The notes under the pieces: generated by a model
Seen by the model: only the letters and a program-made list of their open reading frames with translations
Told to the model about the DNA's origin: nothing
Databases searched by the model: none
Translations under genes and position numbers: made by a program
DNA from: CAYUMU01 sp964445985
GTDB taxonomy: Bacteria > Planctomycetota > Planctomycetia > Pirellulales > S012-138
Direction of reading: 5' to 3'
Assembly (NCBI GenBank): GCA_964445985.1
Contig: CAYUMU010000007.1
Coordinates: 77,870 to 141,869, forward strand
DNA length: 64,000 nt
Shown: positions 25,190 through 34,384 of the stretch, one piece after another
How positions within the stretch are numbered: position 1 is the first letter of the stretch
How the letters are laid out: the number at the start of each line of letters is the position of its first letter

Positions 25190-27298
25190 CTATTCGGTCG
25201 CTGGCAGGTCTTTCAACGCTTCCCGCAAGCCAGGCACTTCGTCGGCCCCGACAGGCACTTTGAGGCTGGTCCCTTCGAAGTCATCGCCGATCGGCTCAAA
25301 CCGACCGCCCATGTGCTCGGCCAGAAAGGCCTCGGTCACGGCGTTGAACGACATGCGGTTTTGCGGCCGGGCGAACCCGTGGCCTTCATCGGGGTAGAGG
25401 GCATAGCAAACCGGAATCTTTTTGGCCTGCATGGCCTTCACAATCTGGTCGGCTTCCGACTGCTTCACGCGGGGATCGTTCGCCCCTTGGCCAATCAGCA
25501 GTGGGCGCTGGATGCGATCGACAAAGTTCAGCGGCGAGCGTGCTTCGAGGAACTTGATGCCTTCTTCGGTGGTGTGATCGCCCACGCGATCCTTGAACAT
25601 TTGCAGCACCGGTTGCCAATAAGGCGGAATGGTGTTGAGCAGCGTGATGATATTGGAAGGACCCACGATATCGACCCCGCACCGGAACACGTCGGGCGTA
25701 AAGGTCAGGCCCACCAGCGTGGCGTAACCGCCGTAACTGCCGCCCATGATGGCCACGTGATCCTGTTTGGCAATCTTGTTATCGACGGCCCATTTCACGG
25801 CGTCGATCAGGTCGTCGTGCATTTTGCCAGCCCACTCTTTGCGGCCGGCGTTGAGGAAGTTCTTGCCAAAGCCGGTCGAGCCTCGGAAGTTCACGGACAG
25901 CACGGCATAGCCGCGGTTGGCCAGCCATTGCGCCTCGGCGTCGTACCCCCAGCTATCGCGCGCCCAAGGTCCGCCGTGAACATTCAAGATGAGCGGCAGC
26001 GGCTCGCTGGGCTTGCCGTCGCCGTCGGGATCGGAATTCTTGGGCAGCGTGAGATACGACACGAGCGTAAGACCATCGCGGCTCTTGATCTCCACCGGGT
26101 GCATCTTGGTGAGCGGCAAGCCTTCCAGGTCTTTGCGGTTGGTGAAGAGAAAGTCGGCCTTTTTGTCTTTGCCGCCGCGATCGTAGTGGTAGTAATTGAC
26201 CGGCCCATCGTCCTTGAGATAGGCCACGATCCAGTGCTTGTCGTCGAGCGATTGGCTGGCAATCACCACTTCGCCATCGGCTACTTCGCGGAGGAAGTCG
26301 AAGTCTTCTTTCACCGTGGGGTCGATGATTTGCCAATCGTTGCGAAGGTACTCGAACGACACGGCGCGGATCGTGTTTTCGGTGGGGTGCACCAGCGCGC
26401 CGCCGATATCGGCCTTATCGTGCTGGGCGATCACCTTTTGATTGCCGGTGGCCAGATCGACCGTGGTCATGGCGCCCGTGTCGCGGCCGCGGCTATCGAT
26501 GAGGTACAGCACCTCGCCGGTTTTGTCGAAGCCAATGGGGCTGGTCGTCAGCGTGTCTTCGGGCGGCACGCGAATGAACTCTTTCCATTCTTTGCCGTCG
26601 GGCTGAAGGATCACGTTGCTGCCATCGGGATCGAACCGCGTGGCGAACCGCACCTTGTAGTCTTCGTCGGTCAAGAAGCCGCTGAAGCCGGGGTTTTCTT
26701 GAACGAGCGACTTTTCGCCCGTCTTGAGATTCAACCGATGGATGTCGTGGAAGCGGGGATCGCGATCGTTGAGCCCCACCAGAATTTCTTCAGGGAAGCG
26801 ATAGCTCACGCCTTCGATTTGGGCGGCCACCTCTTTATAGGGCGTAAGGTCGGTGGTCTTGCCGTCTTCGAGGTCCACCTTGTAGACGTGCCAGTTCTCG
26901 TCGCCGTCGGCATCTTGGCGATAGAGAATGTGCTTGTTGGTATAAGCCCAAGAGTAGGAGCGGATGCCGCGTTTTTTGTCGTGCGTGACCGGCTTGGCCG
27001 CGGAGGGGTCGGAGAGCGGGCCGACCCACACGTTGAGCACGCCATCGACGGGCGCCAAAAAGGCCAACTGTTTGCCGTCCGGGCTGATGCGGGCAGCCGC
27101 CTTGTCAGGATTGCCGAATAAGACTTCGCGCGGGATCAGCGACACGTCGGATTGCTCCTGGGGCTTGGCGGAGGATTTGCCAGAGGGTGCGTCGTCGGCT
27201 AAGGCGGCTGAGGCGACAGCGCCTAACCAGGCAAAGCTGCCGGCGAAGAGCGCCAAGCGTGCCCAGCGTGGGGAACGCGGAAAGGTGGAACGCCACAT
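25190..27298 (-). CDS. S9-family peptidase (prolyl oligopeptidase / acylaminoacyl peptidase type), exported
   Basis: 702 residues from ATG 27298, preceded by AAGGAG with 6-base spacing; an upstream open extension to 27403 lacks this. A Sec signal peptide (ARLALFAGSFAWLGAVAS) ends near residue 33. Residues 60-440 form the beta-propeller that gates access, and 450-702 the alpha/beta hydrolase domain with the Ser motif GGSYGGYA, the Asp loop GQGANDPRV and the His in DEGHGFARP. It cleaves short peptides outside the cytoplasm. It follows the DUF1501 gene on the same strand after a 264-base gap that holds a hairpin repeat. Confidence 0.93.
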   Translation of the reverse strand: MWRSTFPRSPRWARLALFAGSFAWLGAVASAALADDAPSGKSSAKPQEQSDVSLIPREVLFGNPDKAAARISPDGKQLAFLAPVDGVLNVWVGPLSDPSAAKPVTHDKKRGIRSYSWAYTNKHILYRQDADGDENWHVYKVDLEDGKTTDLTPYKEVAAQIEGVSYRFPEEILVGLNDRDPRFHDIHRLNLKTGEKSLVQENPGFSGFLTDEDYKVRFATRFDPDGSNVILQPDGKEWKEFIRVPPEDTLTTSPIGFDKTGEVLYLIDSRGRDTGAMTTVDLATGNQKVIAQHDKADIGGALVHPTENTIRAVSFEYLRNDWQIIDPTVKEDFDFLREVADGEVVIASQSLDDKHWIVAYLKDDGPVNYYHYDRGGKDKKADFLFTNRKDLEGLPLTKMHPVEIKSRDGLTLVSYLTLPKNSDPDGDGKPSEPLPLILNVHGGPWARDSWGYDAEAQWLANRGYAVLSVNFRGSTGFGKNFLNAGRKEWAGKMHDDLIDAVKWAVDNKIAKQDHVAIMGGSYGGYATLVGLTFTPDVFRCGVDIVGPSNIITLLNTIPPYWQPVLQMFKDRVGDHTTEEGIKFLEARSPLNFVDRIQRPLLIGQGANDPRVKQSEADQIVKAMQAKKIPVCYALYPDEGHGFARPQNRMSFNAVTEAFLAEHMGGRFEPIGDDFEGTSLKVPVGADEVPGLREALKDLPATE

Positions 27299-27489
27299 AA
27301 GAAACTCCTTCTTGGGGGGGACGGGTTCGTTCCCGGTTCGGTCCGTCAGTTCTCTCTCAAGCTTGTGACTTCTACGCCGCCCGAGGGGGCGCAGTTCGAG
27401 CAAGATACCGAATCCGCCGGCAATTCGATAGGGGAAGGCACAACCAGCCCGCGAGTTGGCCGGTTAAGGAGTAATCAAGGAGTAACGGA

Positions 27490-27562
27490 AAATAACTGCC
27501 GGCCATGGTCGCCTTTCATTCCGTGAAAGGATTCGCTTTCGCGTAGCGAAAGCCGACTTTGT
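27490..27562 (-). repeat. dispersed hairpin repeat family A, copy 1 (degenerate)
   Basis: Imperfect inverted repeat with arms at about 27508-27529 and 27536-27557, sharing GAAAGGATT, GCGAAAGCCGACTTTGTTT and an outer AATAACT with the copy at 46056-46134. It begins 6 bases after the DUF1501 stop on the minus strand. Confidence 0.8.
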
Positions 27563-28918
27563 TTAAGCCTTGGCTTTGATAATGGGCAACGGGTCGAACT
27601 TCTCCCCAAGCACCGCGGTGCTATCCACCTTGAGCCAGTGATCCAACAGCGAAGCGTACACCCGCCGGAAATCGGTGTGGTACCGCAGATCGCCATCATC
27701 CAGGTCGTCCGCCTTCAGGCTCGGGTGTTTGCCCACCACTCCGCTTTCCACGCCGGCTCCGGCCAAGAACAGGCACGACCCCGAGCCGTGGTCGGTGCCG
27801 CGACTGCTGTTCTCATCCACGCGGCGGCCAAACTCCGAGTAGGTCAGCAATACCACGCGATCGGCGTGCCCCGAGCCTTCTAACAGGGCGAAGAAATTGC
27901 TGACCGCATCGCCCATGGCTTGCATCAGGTTGCGATGATCGCCCGACTGATCGCTGTGGGTGTCGTAACCGTTCTGCGAAACGTAGTAGATCCGCGAACC
28001 GAACTCCGCCTGGATCATTTGGGCCACGAGTTGCAACTCGTAGGCCAGACCTTGTTGCACGTACCTGACGTCCCCGTTCTTGAACTCGAACTGCCCCTGC
28101 GGCCGTTCAAAGCGACCATGCACGATCTCTCGCAGCCGGTCGATCGTGGAGTAGGTATCGAGCGCCATCCGCCGCGTGAATTCGGCGGCGGAGCCGGGGC
28201 TGGCGCCTCCCGAAAGCTGGGTGAGCTCACGGATCAGTTTCTCGCGCGGGTTGCCGGCGGTCGCCGGGCTTACTACGGCTGCTTCCTCCACTGCCTCCGT
28301 CGGCGGGCGAAGGTCTTGATATTCGTCCGCGGTTTCGTCGAGGTTCAGGCCGAAATCTTTGTCGGGGTGCAAGGTGGGGACCGCCGTGGTTGCTCCGCGG
28401 AAGGCCAGCGGCAGTTGGTCCTTGCTCACGTGAAACGCCGGCATGCGGCCTGGTTGAATTTTTAGACCCGCGGTGGTTCGCCCCAGCCAGCCCGTCGTTT
28501 GGCGGCCCCGCGGATCGGCCGATTGCCAGACATCCATGCTCTCGAAGTGCGACCGGTTAGGATTGGGATAGCCCACCCCCTGCACGATCGCCAACTTCCC
28601 GCTCTCGAGTAGGTTCGACAGACCATACAGCGATGGGTGCAGGCCAATCTCATCGTTCACCCGCAGCACATCTTTTTCTTTGAAGGCCAAGGTCGGGCGA
28701 GCTTTGTGGTAGTTGTCGTCGCCGTAAGGAATGACCGTGTTCAAGCCGTCGTTGCCGCCGGTCATTTCGAGCACCACGAGAATTTTGTCCTGGCCCATTT
28801 CGGCCGCCCTGGCGGCGCGCGCCAAGAAGCCTGGCACCGTCAGACCCGAGGCGGCGCCGAACGCCAACAACGAGGATCCCGCAATGGTTCGTCCCAGAAA
28901 TTCTCGTCGCGATAGCAT
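27563..28918 (-). CDS. DUF1501 domain protein, Tat-exported
   Basis: 451 residues from ATG 28918, chosen because the protein then starts with a twin-arginine signal (MLSRREFLGRTIAGSSLL). The DUF1501 core is seen in KILVVLEMTGGNDGLNTVIP, HPSLYGLSNLLESGKLAIVQ and FFALLEGSGHADRVVLLTYS followed by SEFGRR. DUF1501 proteins belong to the alkaline-phosphatase/sulfatase-like fold and are greatly expanded in planctomycetes, usually next to a DUF1800 or DUF1553 gene; their reaction is not established. Here the DUF1800 gene lies 129 bases upstream on the same strand. Confidence 0.92.
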   Translation of the reverse strand: MLSRREFLGRTIAGSSLLAFGAASGLTVPGFLARAARAAEMGQDKILVVLEMTGGNDGLNTVIPYGDDNYHKARPTLAFKEKDVLRVNDEIGLHPSLYGLSNLLESGKLAIVQGVGYPNPNRSHFESMDVWQSADPRGRQTTGWLGRTTAGLKIQPGRMPAFHVSKDQLPLAFRGATTAVPTLHPDKDFGLNLDETADEYQDLRPPTEAVEEAAVVSPATAGNPREKLIRELTQLSGGASPGSAAEFTRRMALDTYSTIDRLREIVHGRFERPQGQFEFKNGDVRYVQQGLAYELQLVAQMIQAEFGSRIYYVSQNGYDTHSDQSGDHRNLMQAMGDAVSNFFALLEGSGHADRVVLLTYSEFGRRVDENSSRGTDHGSGSCLFLAGAGVESGVVGKHPSLKADDLDDGDLRYHTDFRRVYASLLDHWLKVDSTAVLGEKFDPLPIIKAKA

Positions 28919-29047
28919 CGGACCAGTCTCCGTTAAAGCGTTTGCCTTCCGCCGCAAGTCAAAGGGCGGCAGGGTCAATATTATACCCAGCCCCAGCGAC
29001 GGGATGAACGCCCAACGCGTCCCCCTCGCTCAGGCCGCGTTTTGGAA

Positions 29048-30460
29048 TCACGCCAATTGATACTCAGGCAACATCAGCACGGTATGCACCAGTTCTCGGG
29101 CCCTTTGGGCTGGATCGCTCGCGGATCCCTGCTTGGCGAACTGCAACAGCGCCTGCCGCACTTGCGGCGACACATCGCCTTGCAAGAAAATCTCCAGCGC
29201 CAGCCGTACTTGGGCTTGGCCCTTGGCCGCCGCCAACAGTTGATCGCCCTTTTTGCTGCTGAACCGATCGCCGCGGACCATATCCCAGGCCAGGTTGTGA
29301 CGGCCAATCAACGTTGCCGAGTTCAACCAGGCCACGCCGCCGTCCCAGCCCTTCACGTTGGGCGGAGCAAAGAGCAATTGCCCCAAGCCGTCCATCGCGG
29401 TCGCCAGCTCTTGCCACTGCACGCGGCTTTCAAACGCCCGCAATAACCCCACCACATACTCCGTGGGGCTCTTGATTCGCGCTCGATAGACGGCATCGGA
29501 ATAGAACAGCTCGGATCGCAGAATCATGTCCATCGCGGCCCGAATATCAAACTGGGTCTCGCGCAGTCGCTGGGCCAGGGGCTCGAGCAATTCCAAGCTC
29601 GGTTCGTCATCACTGACAAACTCACGGAACAGCTTCTTGGCGATGAACAAAGCGGCCGCCGGCTGCGCTAGCACCAGGCGGGCCACGTCGTCGCCCCCGA
29701 ATTTGCCCGTCTGCTGAAAGATGGTCTTGGGAGCTTCATCGTGCAAAGCGGCCTGGAACACAAACTGGTCGCCATTGACCGAAAACCCAGTCAAGGCCCG
29801 GGCTGCTTCGCGAATATCGTGCTCGGTGTAATTGCCAACCCCCAGGCTGAAGAGTTCCATGATCTCGCGGGCGTAGTTTTCGTTGGGCCGGCCTTTCACG
29901 TTCCGGGCCGAATCCAACCATACGATCATCGCCGGATCGCGGCCCATGGCGAGCAGCAACTCCGAAAACGACCCCAGCGCATGTTTCCGCAATAACTGGT
30001 TCTGACGCAGCATGAGCGGCAGTTGCCGGACCTTGTTCACGCTGGTGGCAAAGTGATTATGCCAGAGCAGCGTGAGCCGTTCGACCAACGGCCGCGGGGT
30101 ATATAGCATGCGATACAGCCACCAGCCCCGAAGACGGCGGATATGCTCGTCGCCATTGCCCGCCTTGGCGATCCGCTCTCCCAGCGGGTCGAGCAACCGG
30201 TCGAACGGCAAGGGCTGCGGCGACGCGGTCGCGGCCTCCGGCAGCAATTCGTTCAGGCAGCCCTCGGCGCCCAGCTTCACGCGGTCTTGGAGTAATTCCC
30301 AAGAGGTTGCCGAGGCGGTGGCGCCGCTGGCCGCTGCGGCCGGAGGAAACCCATAAGCGGCCCTGCGGTACAGATGGGCTGCCCTGCGCGGATTCCACTC
30401 CCCCAGATCGGCAGGCAGCCAGGCCTGTTTCGGATCGATGGTTTTCAGCAATTCAGCCAT
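29048..30460 (-). CDS. DUF1800 domain protein
   Basis: 470 residues from ATG 30460 (MAELLKTIDPKQAW); a GTG at 30541 touching the upstream stop would add 27 residues but is less like the family. Family landmarks: WNPRRAAHLYRRAAYGFP, RLTLLWHNHFATS, ENYAREIMELFSLG, and the C-terminal PPNVKGWDGG. DUF1800 and DUF1501 proteins are encoded side by side across planctomycetes and some proteobacteria, and are thought to work together in the envelope; the activity is unknown. No signal peptide is visible, so export may depend on the partner. Confidence 0.92.
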   Translation of the reverse strand: MAELLKTIDPKQAWLPADLGEWNPRRAAHLYRRAAYGFPPAAAASGATASATSWELLQDRVKLGAEGCLNELLPEAATASPQPLPFDRLLDPLGERIAKAGNGDEHIRRLRGWWLYRMLYTPRPLVERLTLLWHNHFATSVNKVRQLPLMLRQNQLLRKHALGSFSELLLAMGRDPAMIVWLDSARNVKGRPNENYAREIMELFSLGVGNYTEHDIREAARALTGFSVNGDQFVFQAALHDEAPKTIFQQTGKFGGDDVARLVLAQPAAALFIAKKLFREFVSDDEPSLELLEPLAQRLRETQFDIRAAMDMILRSELFYSDAVYRARIKSPTEYVVGLLRAFESRVQWQELATAMDGLGQLLFAPPNVKGWDGGVAWLNSATLIGRHNLAWDMVRGDRFSSKKGDQLLAAAKGQAQVRLALEIFLQGDVSPQVRQALLQFAKQGSASDPAQRARELVHTVLMLPEYQLA

Positions 30461-30541
30461 GGCCCTCGGTCTCCCAAACCACTGCTCGGAGTTTTCCAAC
30501 GGGGTGGTCAACGATCCCCCGACGCCCTGCGCGGCACTCAC

Positions 30542-32407
30542 TCAAAACCGGAATGCCAGTCCGAACACAAAGAAACTTTGAATATCCAACCCTGCCAGTC
30601 CCGCTGGCAAGGGAAGTGAACTTCGCCATTCAATCCTGACCGTTTTGCCGTCGTCGAGTGTAACGCTAGAACCGGGCGAAACGATCTCCGTAATCGCTTG
30701 CGGAGGCGGCAAAATGGTCAAGTCGAACGCTTCGCTCCCACTATCATTGAATTGCCGCGTGACCCCCAGCAGCAGCGGCAAGAACGACGACAACTGATTG
30801 ATGGCCGGACGCGGGTCGGTAGCCGAAAATGCCACCACCTTGCCGTTCTTTACGCTGGCCGCCGCTTCCAGCGCATGCCGCATGCTGGCGGGGGGATTCC
30901 ACGCTTGGTAGGCCGTGGAATCATTACGCAGCACAAAGCCTTGGACCGGTTGCGGGAAGAGGGAGACGACCATCCAGCCCTTATCGACCACAAAGGTGGG
31001 CTGAAAGAAAAAGTCGGAAGCCTGAACTTCGATCACATGCAGCCGGCTGCCTCGGTACATCACTTCGCGGACGCGGATCGATTCGCCGGCCGCGGCCGAC
31101 GCCGCCACCACCAGGTTGTTGAGGGCTTTGAGCAGTCGCGCTTCATCCTTCACTTCGATGGCCAGCGTGGTTCCCATCATGAACGGTCCCTGGCTGGGGC
31201 TGTCGTACAGCAGCAACCGATCGCCTAGCGAGGCAATCAAGTCGGCCCGCAGGTCGAAGCCGAGCAGGCGATTGAACCCCTCCACCGAGTCTTCGATGTT
31301 GGGGGGATCGAACGGGAACACCAATTGGGTAATGGAGGTCGCCGCTGCCACGGTGTCTTCGTACAGGCCGGGCAAGTCAAGGCGGCTGGCATACACCGTG
31401 GTGGCGTCGGGCGGCAAGGCCGGCAAGTCGGCCAGCGAAATCGCCGCCGGCGATGTCAGCAATCGCAGCAGCCCCCGCCGCTCCCCAGGCATTTCCAGTT
31501 CCAAGCTCACGCGTTGAAACGGGCCTGCAAACCCATAGCAAAACCCGGCGTGTTCCAGACCACCCAGCCCCAGGGCGTCGGTGACCAATTTGGCGGGCGG
31601 AAACACCCGCGCCAACATGTCCATCACGCCGCGCACGTTCACAATGCCGCGGGCACACGTGGCATAGCCCACGTTCTGGGGAACCCGCTTTAGCAGCGGC
31701 GAGTTGGCCAGGTTGGGGCGTTTTCCGGTCACCACGTCCAAAGCGTGCCGCGGCGGTTCGGTGCCAATGCTCGCCACCACATGGTCACCCTCCCGCCAGC
31801 AGGCGAAATTGACCTCGTCGATCTCAAACTGAATCACCTTGCGGCCGGCGAGGTCCAGATTGCTGACCTTCGCCTCGTTAATCAGAGCGATCAAGCGAAA
31901 GCCGCCGATCACGATCTCGGCATCGGCGTCGTCCTTGATATCGGGCACCACGAGCGTCAGTTGGACGCGTGGCTTCACCACATTGATCACTTCCAGCGAA
32001 GCCACCAGGCCTTGGCGCTTGAGCCTGGTCAGCAATTGCGGAAACGCCTCCGAGGCTTGCTGCAGTTCCAGCAAAGTTTCCGGGCGGCTCCCCGAGAGCA
32101 ACTGCTGGCTCAGAAAACCCGCACCAAAGGTGTCTACCAGTTGCTCGTACAAGTAATCCGCGAGCGGCTTCAGATCGGTGTCGAGCAGCTTGCCAAAGGT
32201 GGTCTCCGCGAACTCTTTGGTCGTGCCATCCAGGCCATCGAACCGCACATAAGCTGCCGCGTCGGCCGGCAAATACGATTCGGGAACCAGGGCCTCGGCC
32301 GCCTGCGCCGAGGGAGTGAACAGATAAGCGCCGCTGCACACGCAAGCGGCAACCATGACCCATCGCAGACGAACGCTGGCCGCACGGCCCACGAGCAAGT
32401 GCATCAT
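30542..32407 (-). CDS. large exported protein of unknown function
   Basis: 621 residues from ATG 32407, with GGAGAG 6 bases upstream. A Sec signal peptide spans about residues 10-37 (VMVAACVCSGAYLFTPS, cut after AQA). The mature protein alternates long beta-strand and helix segments reminiscent of planctomycete DUF3352-like proteins (SYLPADAAAYVRFDGLDG at its start is typical). No enzymatic motif seen. It is directly upstream of the DUF1800 gene (81 bases to its ATG) and so probably heads the DUF1800-DUF1501 transcript. Confidence 0.75.
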   Translation of the reverse strand: MMHLLVGRAASVRLRWVMVAACVCSGAYLFTPSAQAAEALVPESYLPADAAAYVRFDGLDGTTKEFAETTFGKLLDTDLKPLADYLYEQLVDTFGAGFLSQQLLSGSRPETLLELQQASEAFPQLLTRLKRQGLVASLEVINVVKPRVQLTLVVPDIKDDADAEIVIGGFRLIALINEAKVSNLDLAGRKVIQFEIDEVNFACWREGDHVVASIGTEPPRHALDVVTGKRPNLANSPLLKRVPQNVGYATCARGIVNVRGVMDMLARVFPPAKLVTDALGLGGLEHAGFCYGFAGPFQRVSLELEMPGERRGLLRLLTSPAAISLADLPALPPDATTVYASRLDLPGLYEDTVAAATSITQLVFPFDPPNIEDSVEGFNRLLGFDLRADLIASLGDRLLLYDSPSQGPFMMGTTLAIEVKDEARLLKALNNLVVAASAAAGESIRVREVMYRGSRLHVIEVQASDFFFQPTFVVDKGWMVVSLFPQPVQGFVLRNDSTAYQAWNPPASMRHALEAAASVKNGKVVAFSATDPRPAINQLSSFLPLLLGVTRQFNDSGSEAFDLTILPPPQAITEIVSPGSSVTLDDGKTVRIEWRSSLPLPAGLAGLDIQSFFVFGLAFRF

Positions 32408-32819
32408 TTCAATCTCTCCGGCACGCAAAGAAACCAGCGTTCAGCCCCGCGGTCCCCGCCAAGGGACTGTCGGTTTGGCAACGGTCGGTCGCACCCCTGG
32501 CCGCCATCAGCCCCCCAGTGCTCAACCGCAAGGCTGAGGCCCTGATGGAACTGCCCCCCGCTACAACCGAGACCCGCCGAAATGGACGATCACTGCCCTC
32601 AATGAATATTTAACTGGAAGTGTTTCGCTCATCTAACCGCGCCCTTGGAAAGAAAGCAAGCAATTGTCTGCCGCGAATTTGTGGGAGCAAGCGACCGCTA
32701 ACAAACACGAGCTTGTTCCCCCCAAATGGTTGCATTTATCGGGGCGGCCAATCAAACTCGTACTGGCCTTTTCCCATTCTAAGCAAACCTCCCATTCATC
32801 TGAACTGGAGTTCCGTTCC
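32408..32819. other. intergenic region between divergent genes
   Basis: 412 bases. The plus-strand frame is open from 32664 but the first start with a binding site (GGAG, 9 bases) and signal peptide is 32820. No RNA gene seen. Confidence 0.6.
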
Positions 32820-33956
32820 ATGAGTCTTACGCGACGGCATCCTCGGTTGATTTGCCTGATTCCCCTGTTGGGGATTGGCACCGTGACCTCGGCCAACGAT
32901 GGGCAAGTTCCCCTGCTGCTGCGGCGGAATCCCAAACCGGATCCGGTGGTGAAGGTCGTTAGCGAAGCCCCGCGCGTTGACGAAGCCCAGCTCGTTGGCG
33001 GGGAACTGGTCGTAAGAAACGCCGGGCCGGCTGGCCTGGCGCAGTTTGGCGAAGGGGCCATGTATTGGATGGCCGTTCGCGTGGACCCGGTCTCGCAAGG
33101 CTTGCAAGTTCAAGCCGTGATGCCCGGTGGCCCGGCGGCCATGGGTGGCATCCTGGAAGGCGATATTCTCCGGACTGCCGCTGGCCGTCACCTGAACAGC
33201 GTCAATGCGTTCGTGCAGCAAGTTCAGGCATGCAGCGGGCGAGGAATCCAGCTCGAACTGCTGCGGAATGGCAAACCGCTGACCTTGCTCGTCGCTCCCG
33301 GAGTCCGTCTGGCCGACGGCGCGATTGTGATGCCGCAAGATGTGCCTGCCGCCCAAGAAGTCATTGAGGCTCCGCCGGAAGTCACCGAGGCGCCAGCCCC
33401 CGTCCCGCCCGTTACCACGAAGTCAGACAAGCCCAAACCGGCCCCCGCTCAGGCAGAACCCAAGATCGATGCCCGCGAGCAAGCCATGCTGAAGCAACTC
33501 CAACAGCTAAATCAGCACGCCAGCGAGTTGGAAAAACAAATTCACACGTTGAAATCGAACCTCGCCGCCAAAGAAGCCGCCGAAAAAGAACGGCAGGCCG
33601 CCGAAGCCAAAACCAAGGAAGACGCTGCCAGGAAGGTCGCCGAAATGAAGGCCAAGGAAGAAGCCGCCCGCACTCAGGCCGAAGCCAGGGCCAAGGAAGA
33701 AGCGGCCAAAAAGCTGGCTGAAAAGAAGGCCAAGGAAGAAGCCGCCAAGAAAGCCGCTGAAGCCAAGAAGAAAGAGGACGACCGCAAGAAGCCTGCTACC
33801 AAGAAACCAGAAACCAAACCCAGCAGCAAGAAGTCCGACGACGACAAGCAGCCAGCGGGCAAGGGTGAGAAATGTGAAAAGAAGTCCGACGACAAGAAGT
33901 CGGAAAAGAAGCCCGAATCGAAGAACGACGACCAGAAGAAATCGGACGACAAGTAG
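32820..33956 (+). CDS. exported PDZ protein with Lys/Ala-rich coiled-coil tail
   Basis: 378 residues from ATG 32820. A weak signal peptide (HPRLICLIPLLGIGTVTSA) is followed by one PDZ domain at about 80-155 (GLQVQAVMPGGPAAMGGILE, GDILRTAAGR) and a Pro-rich linker. Residues 220-320 are a TolA-like helix of A/K/E heptads (KAKEEAARTQAEARAKEEAA), ending in a Lys/Asp/Ser-rich charged tail. Likely a periplasmic spacer protein that binds a C-terminal peptide through its PDZ domain. Followed by a strong terminator hairpin. Confidence 0.75.
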   Translation: MSLTRRHPRLICLIPLLGIGTVTSANDGQVPLLLRRNPKPDPVVKVVSEAPRVDEAQLVGGELVVRNAGPAGLAQFGEGAMYWMAVRVDPVSQGLQVQAVMPGGPAAMGGILEGDILRTAAGRHLNSVNAFVQQVQACSGRGIQLELLRNGKPLTLLVAPGVRLADGAIVMPQDVPAAQEVIEAPPEVTEAPAPVPPVTTKSDKPKPAPAQAEPKIDAREQAMLKQLQQLNQHASELEKQIHTLKSNLAAKEAAEKERQAAEAKTKEDAARKVAEMKAKEEAARTQAEARAKEEAAKKLAEKKAKEEAAKKAAEAKKKEDDRKKPATKKPETKPSSKKSDDDKQPAGKGEKCEKKSDDKKSEKKPESKNDDQKKSDDK

Positions 33957-34036
33957 TCTCCGGCAACGGCCCGTGGCACTGGACCACGTTGCCGGGGTTT
34001 GCCTGAGCTGAACAATCACTAACCGGCCCGCGAAAA

Positions 34037-34083
34037 GTCCCCTGCCTCCCCCCAGCGCCAGACAGCGCGGGGAGGCAGGGGAT
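34037..34083. terminator. strong hairpin terminator, probably bidirectional
   Basis: Perfect 13-bp arms CCCCTGCCTCCCC (34039-34051) and GGGGAGGCAGGGG (34069-34081), 17-base loop, flanked by AAAAG on the left and ATTTGTT on the right. It sits between the convergent PDZ protein gene and the xanthine-dehydrogenase-like operon. Confidence 0.85.
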
Positions 34084-34155
34084 TTGTTCATGCGCGGTTG
34101 CAAGGGGCGACCGTCAAACGGCCTATCTGGCGTGCAGCGCAAGCCGGGCCGCTGT

Positions 34156-34383
34156 TTACAACCGGCCTTCGTAGCAGGCCCGATTGGGGGCGCAGCTGGC
34201 CCGCTCGACAAACCCGCCATCGGGGCCGTACATGCCCTGGTTGCGGTTGCACCAGCAGTAACCGTCGTCGCTCGGTTCCACGGGATCGTCGGCCGGATCG
34301 AGTTGACCGGTTACGAACATGCCCTTGCTGAGCAGGTGCCGGCAGGCCGGCTGGCGGACGACATTCAGTTCTTGGTTGGGCAT
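34156..34383 (-). CDS. small Cys-rich protein at the end of the xanthine-dehydrogenase-like operon
   Basis: 75 residues from ATG 34383, one base after the FAD-subunit stop (TAAAATG), so translation is probably coupled. Five cysteines: C14, C43, C45, C64 and C70, in the contexts ACRHLLSKGM, YCWCN and CAPNRACYE; the spacing suggests a metal or Fe-S site. I do not recognise the family. Its position suggests a maturation or electron-transfer role for the molybdoenzyme encoded upstream. Confidence 0.7.
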   Translation of the reverse strand: MPNQELNVVRQPACRHLLSKGMFVTGQLDPADDPVEPSDDGYCWCNRNQGMYGPDGGFVERASCAPNRACYEGRL

Positions 34384-34384
34384 T

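Noticed and set aside
25121..27121. 666-codon open frame opposite the S9 peptidase
   Set aside because: Antisense to a complete peptidase with triad motifs; no family features of its own.
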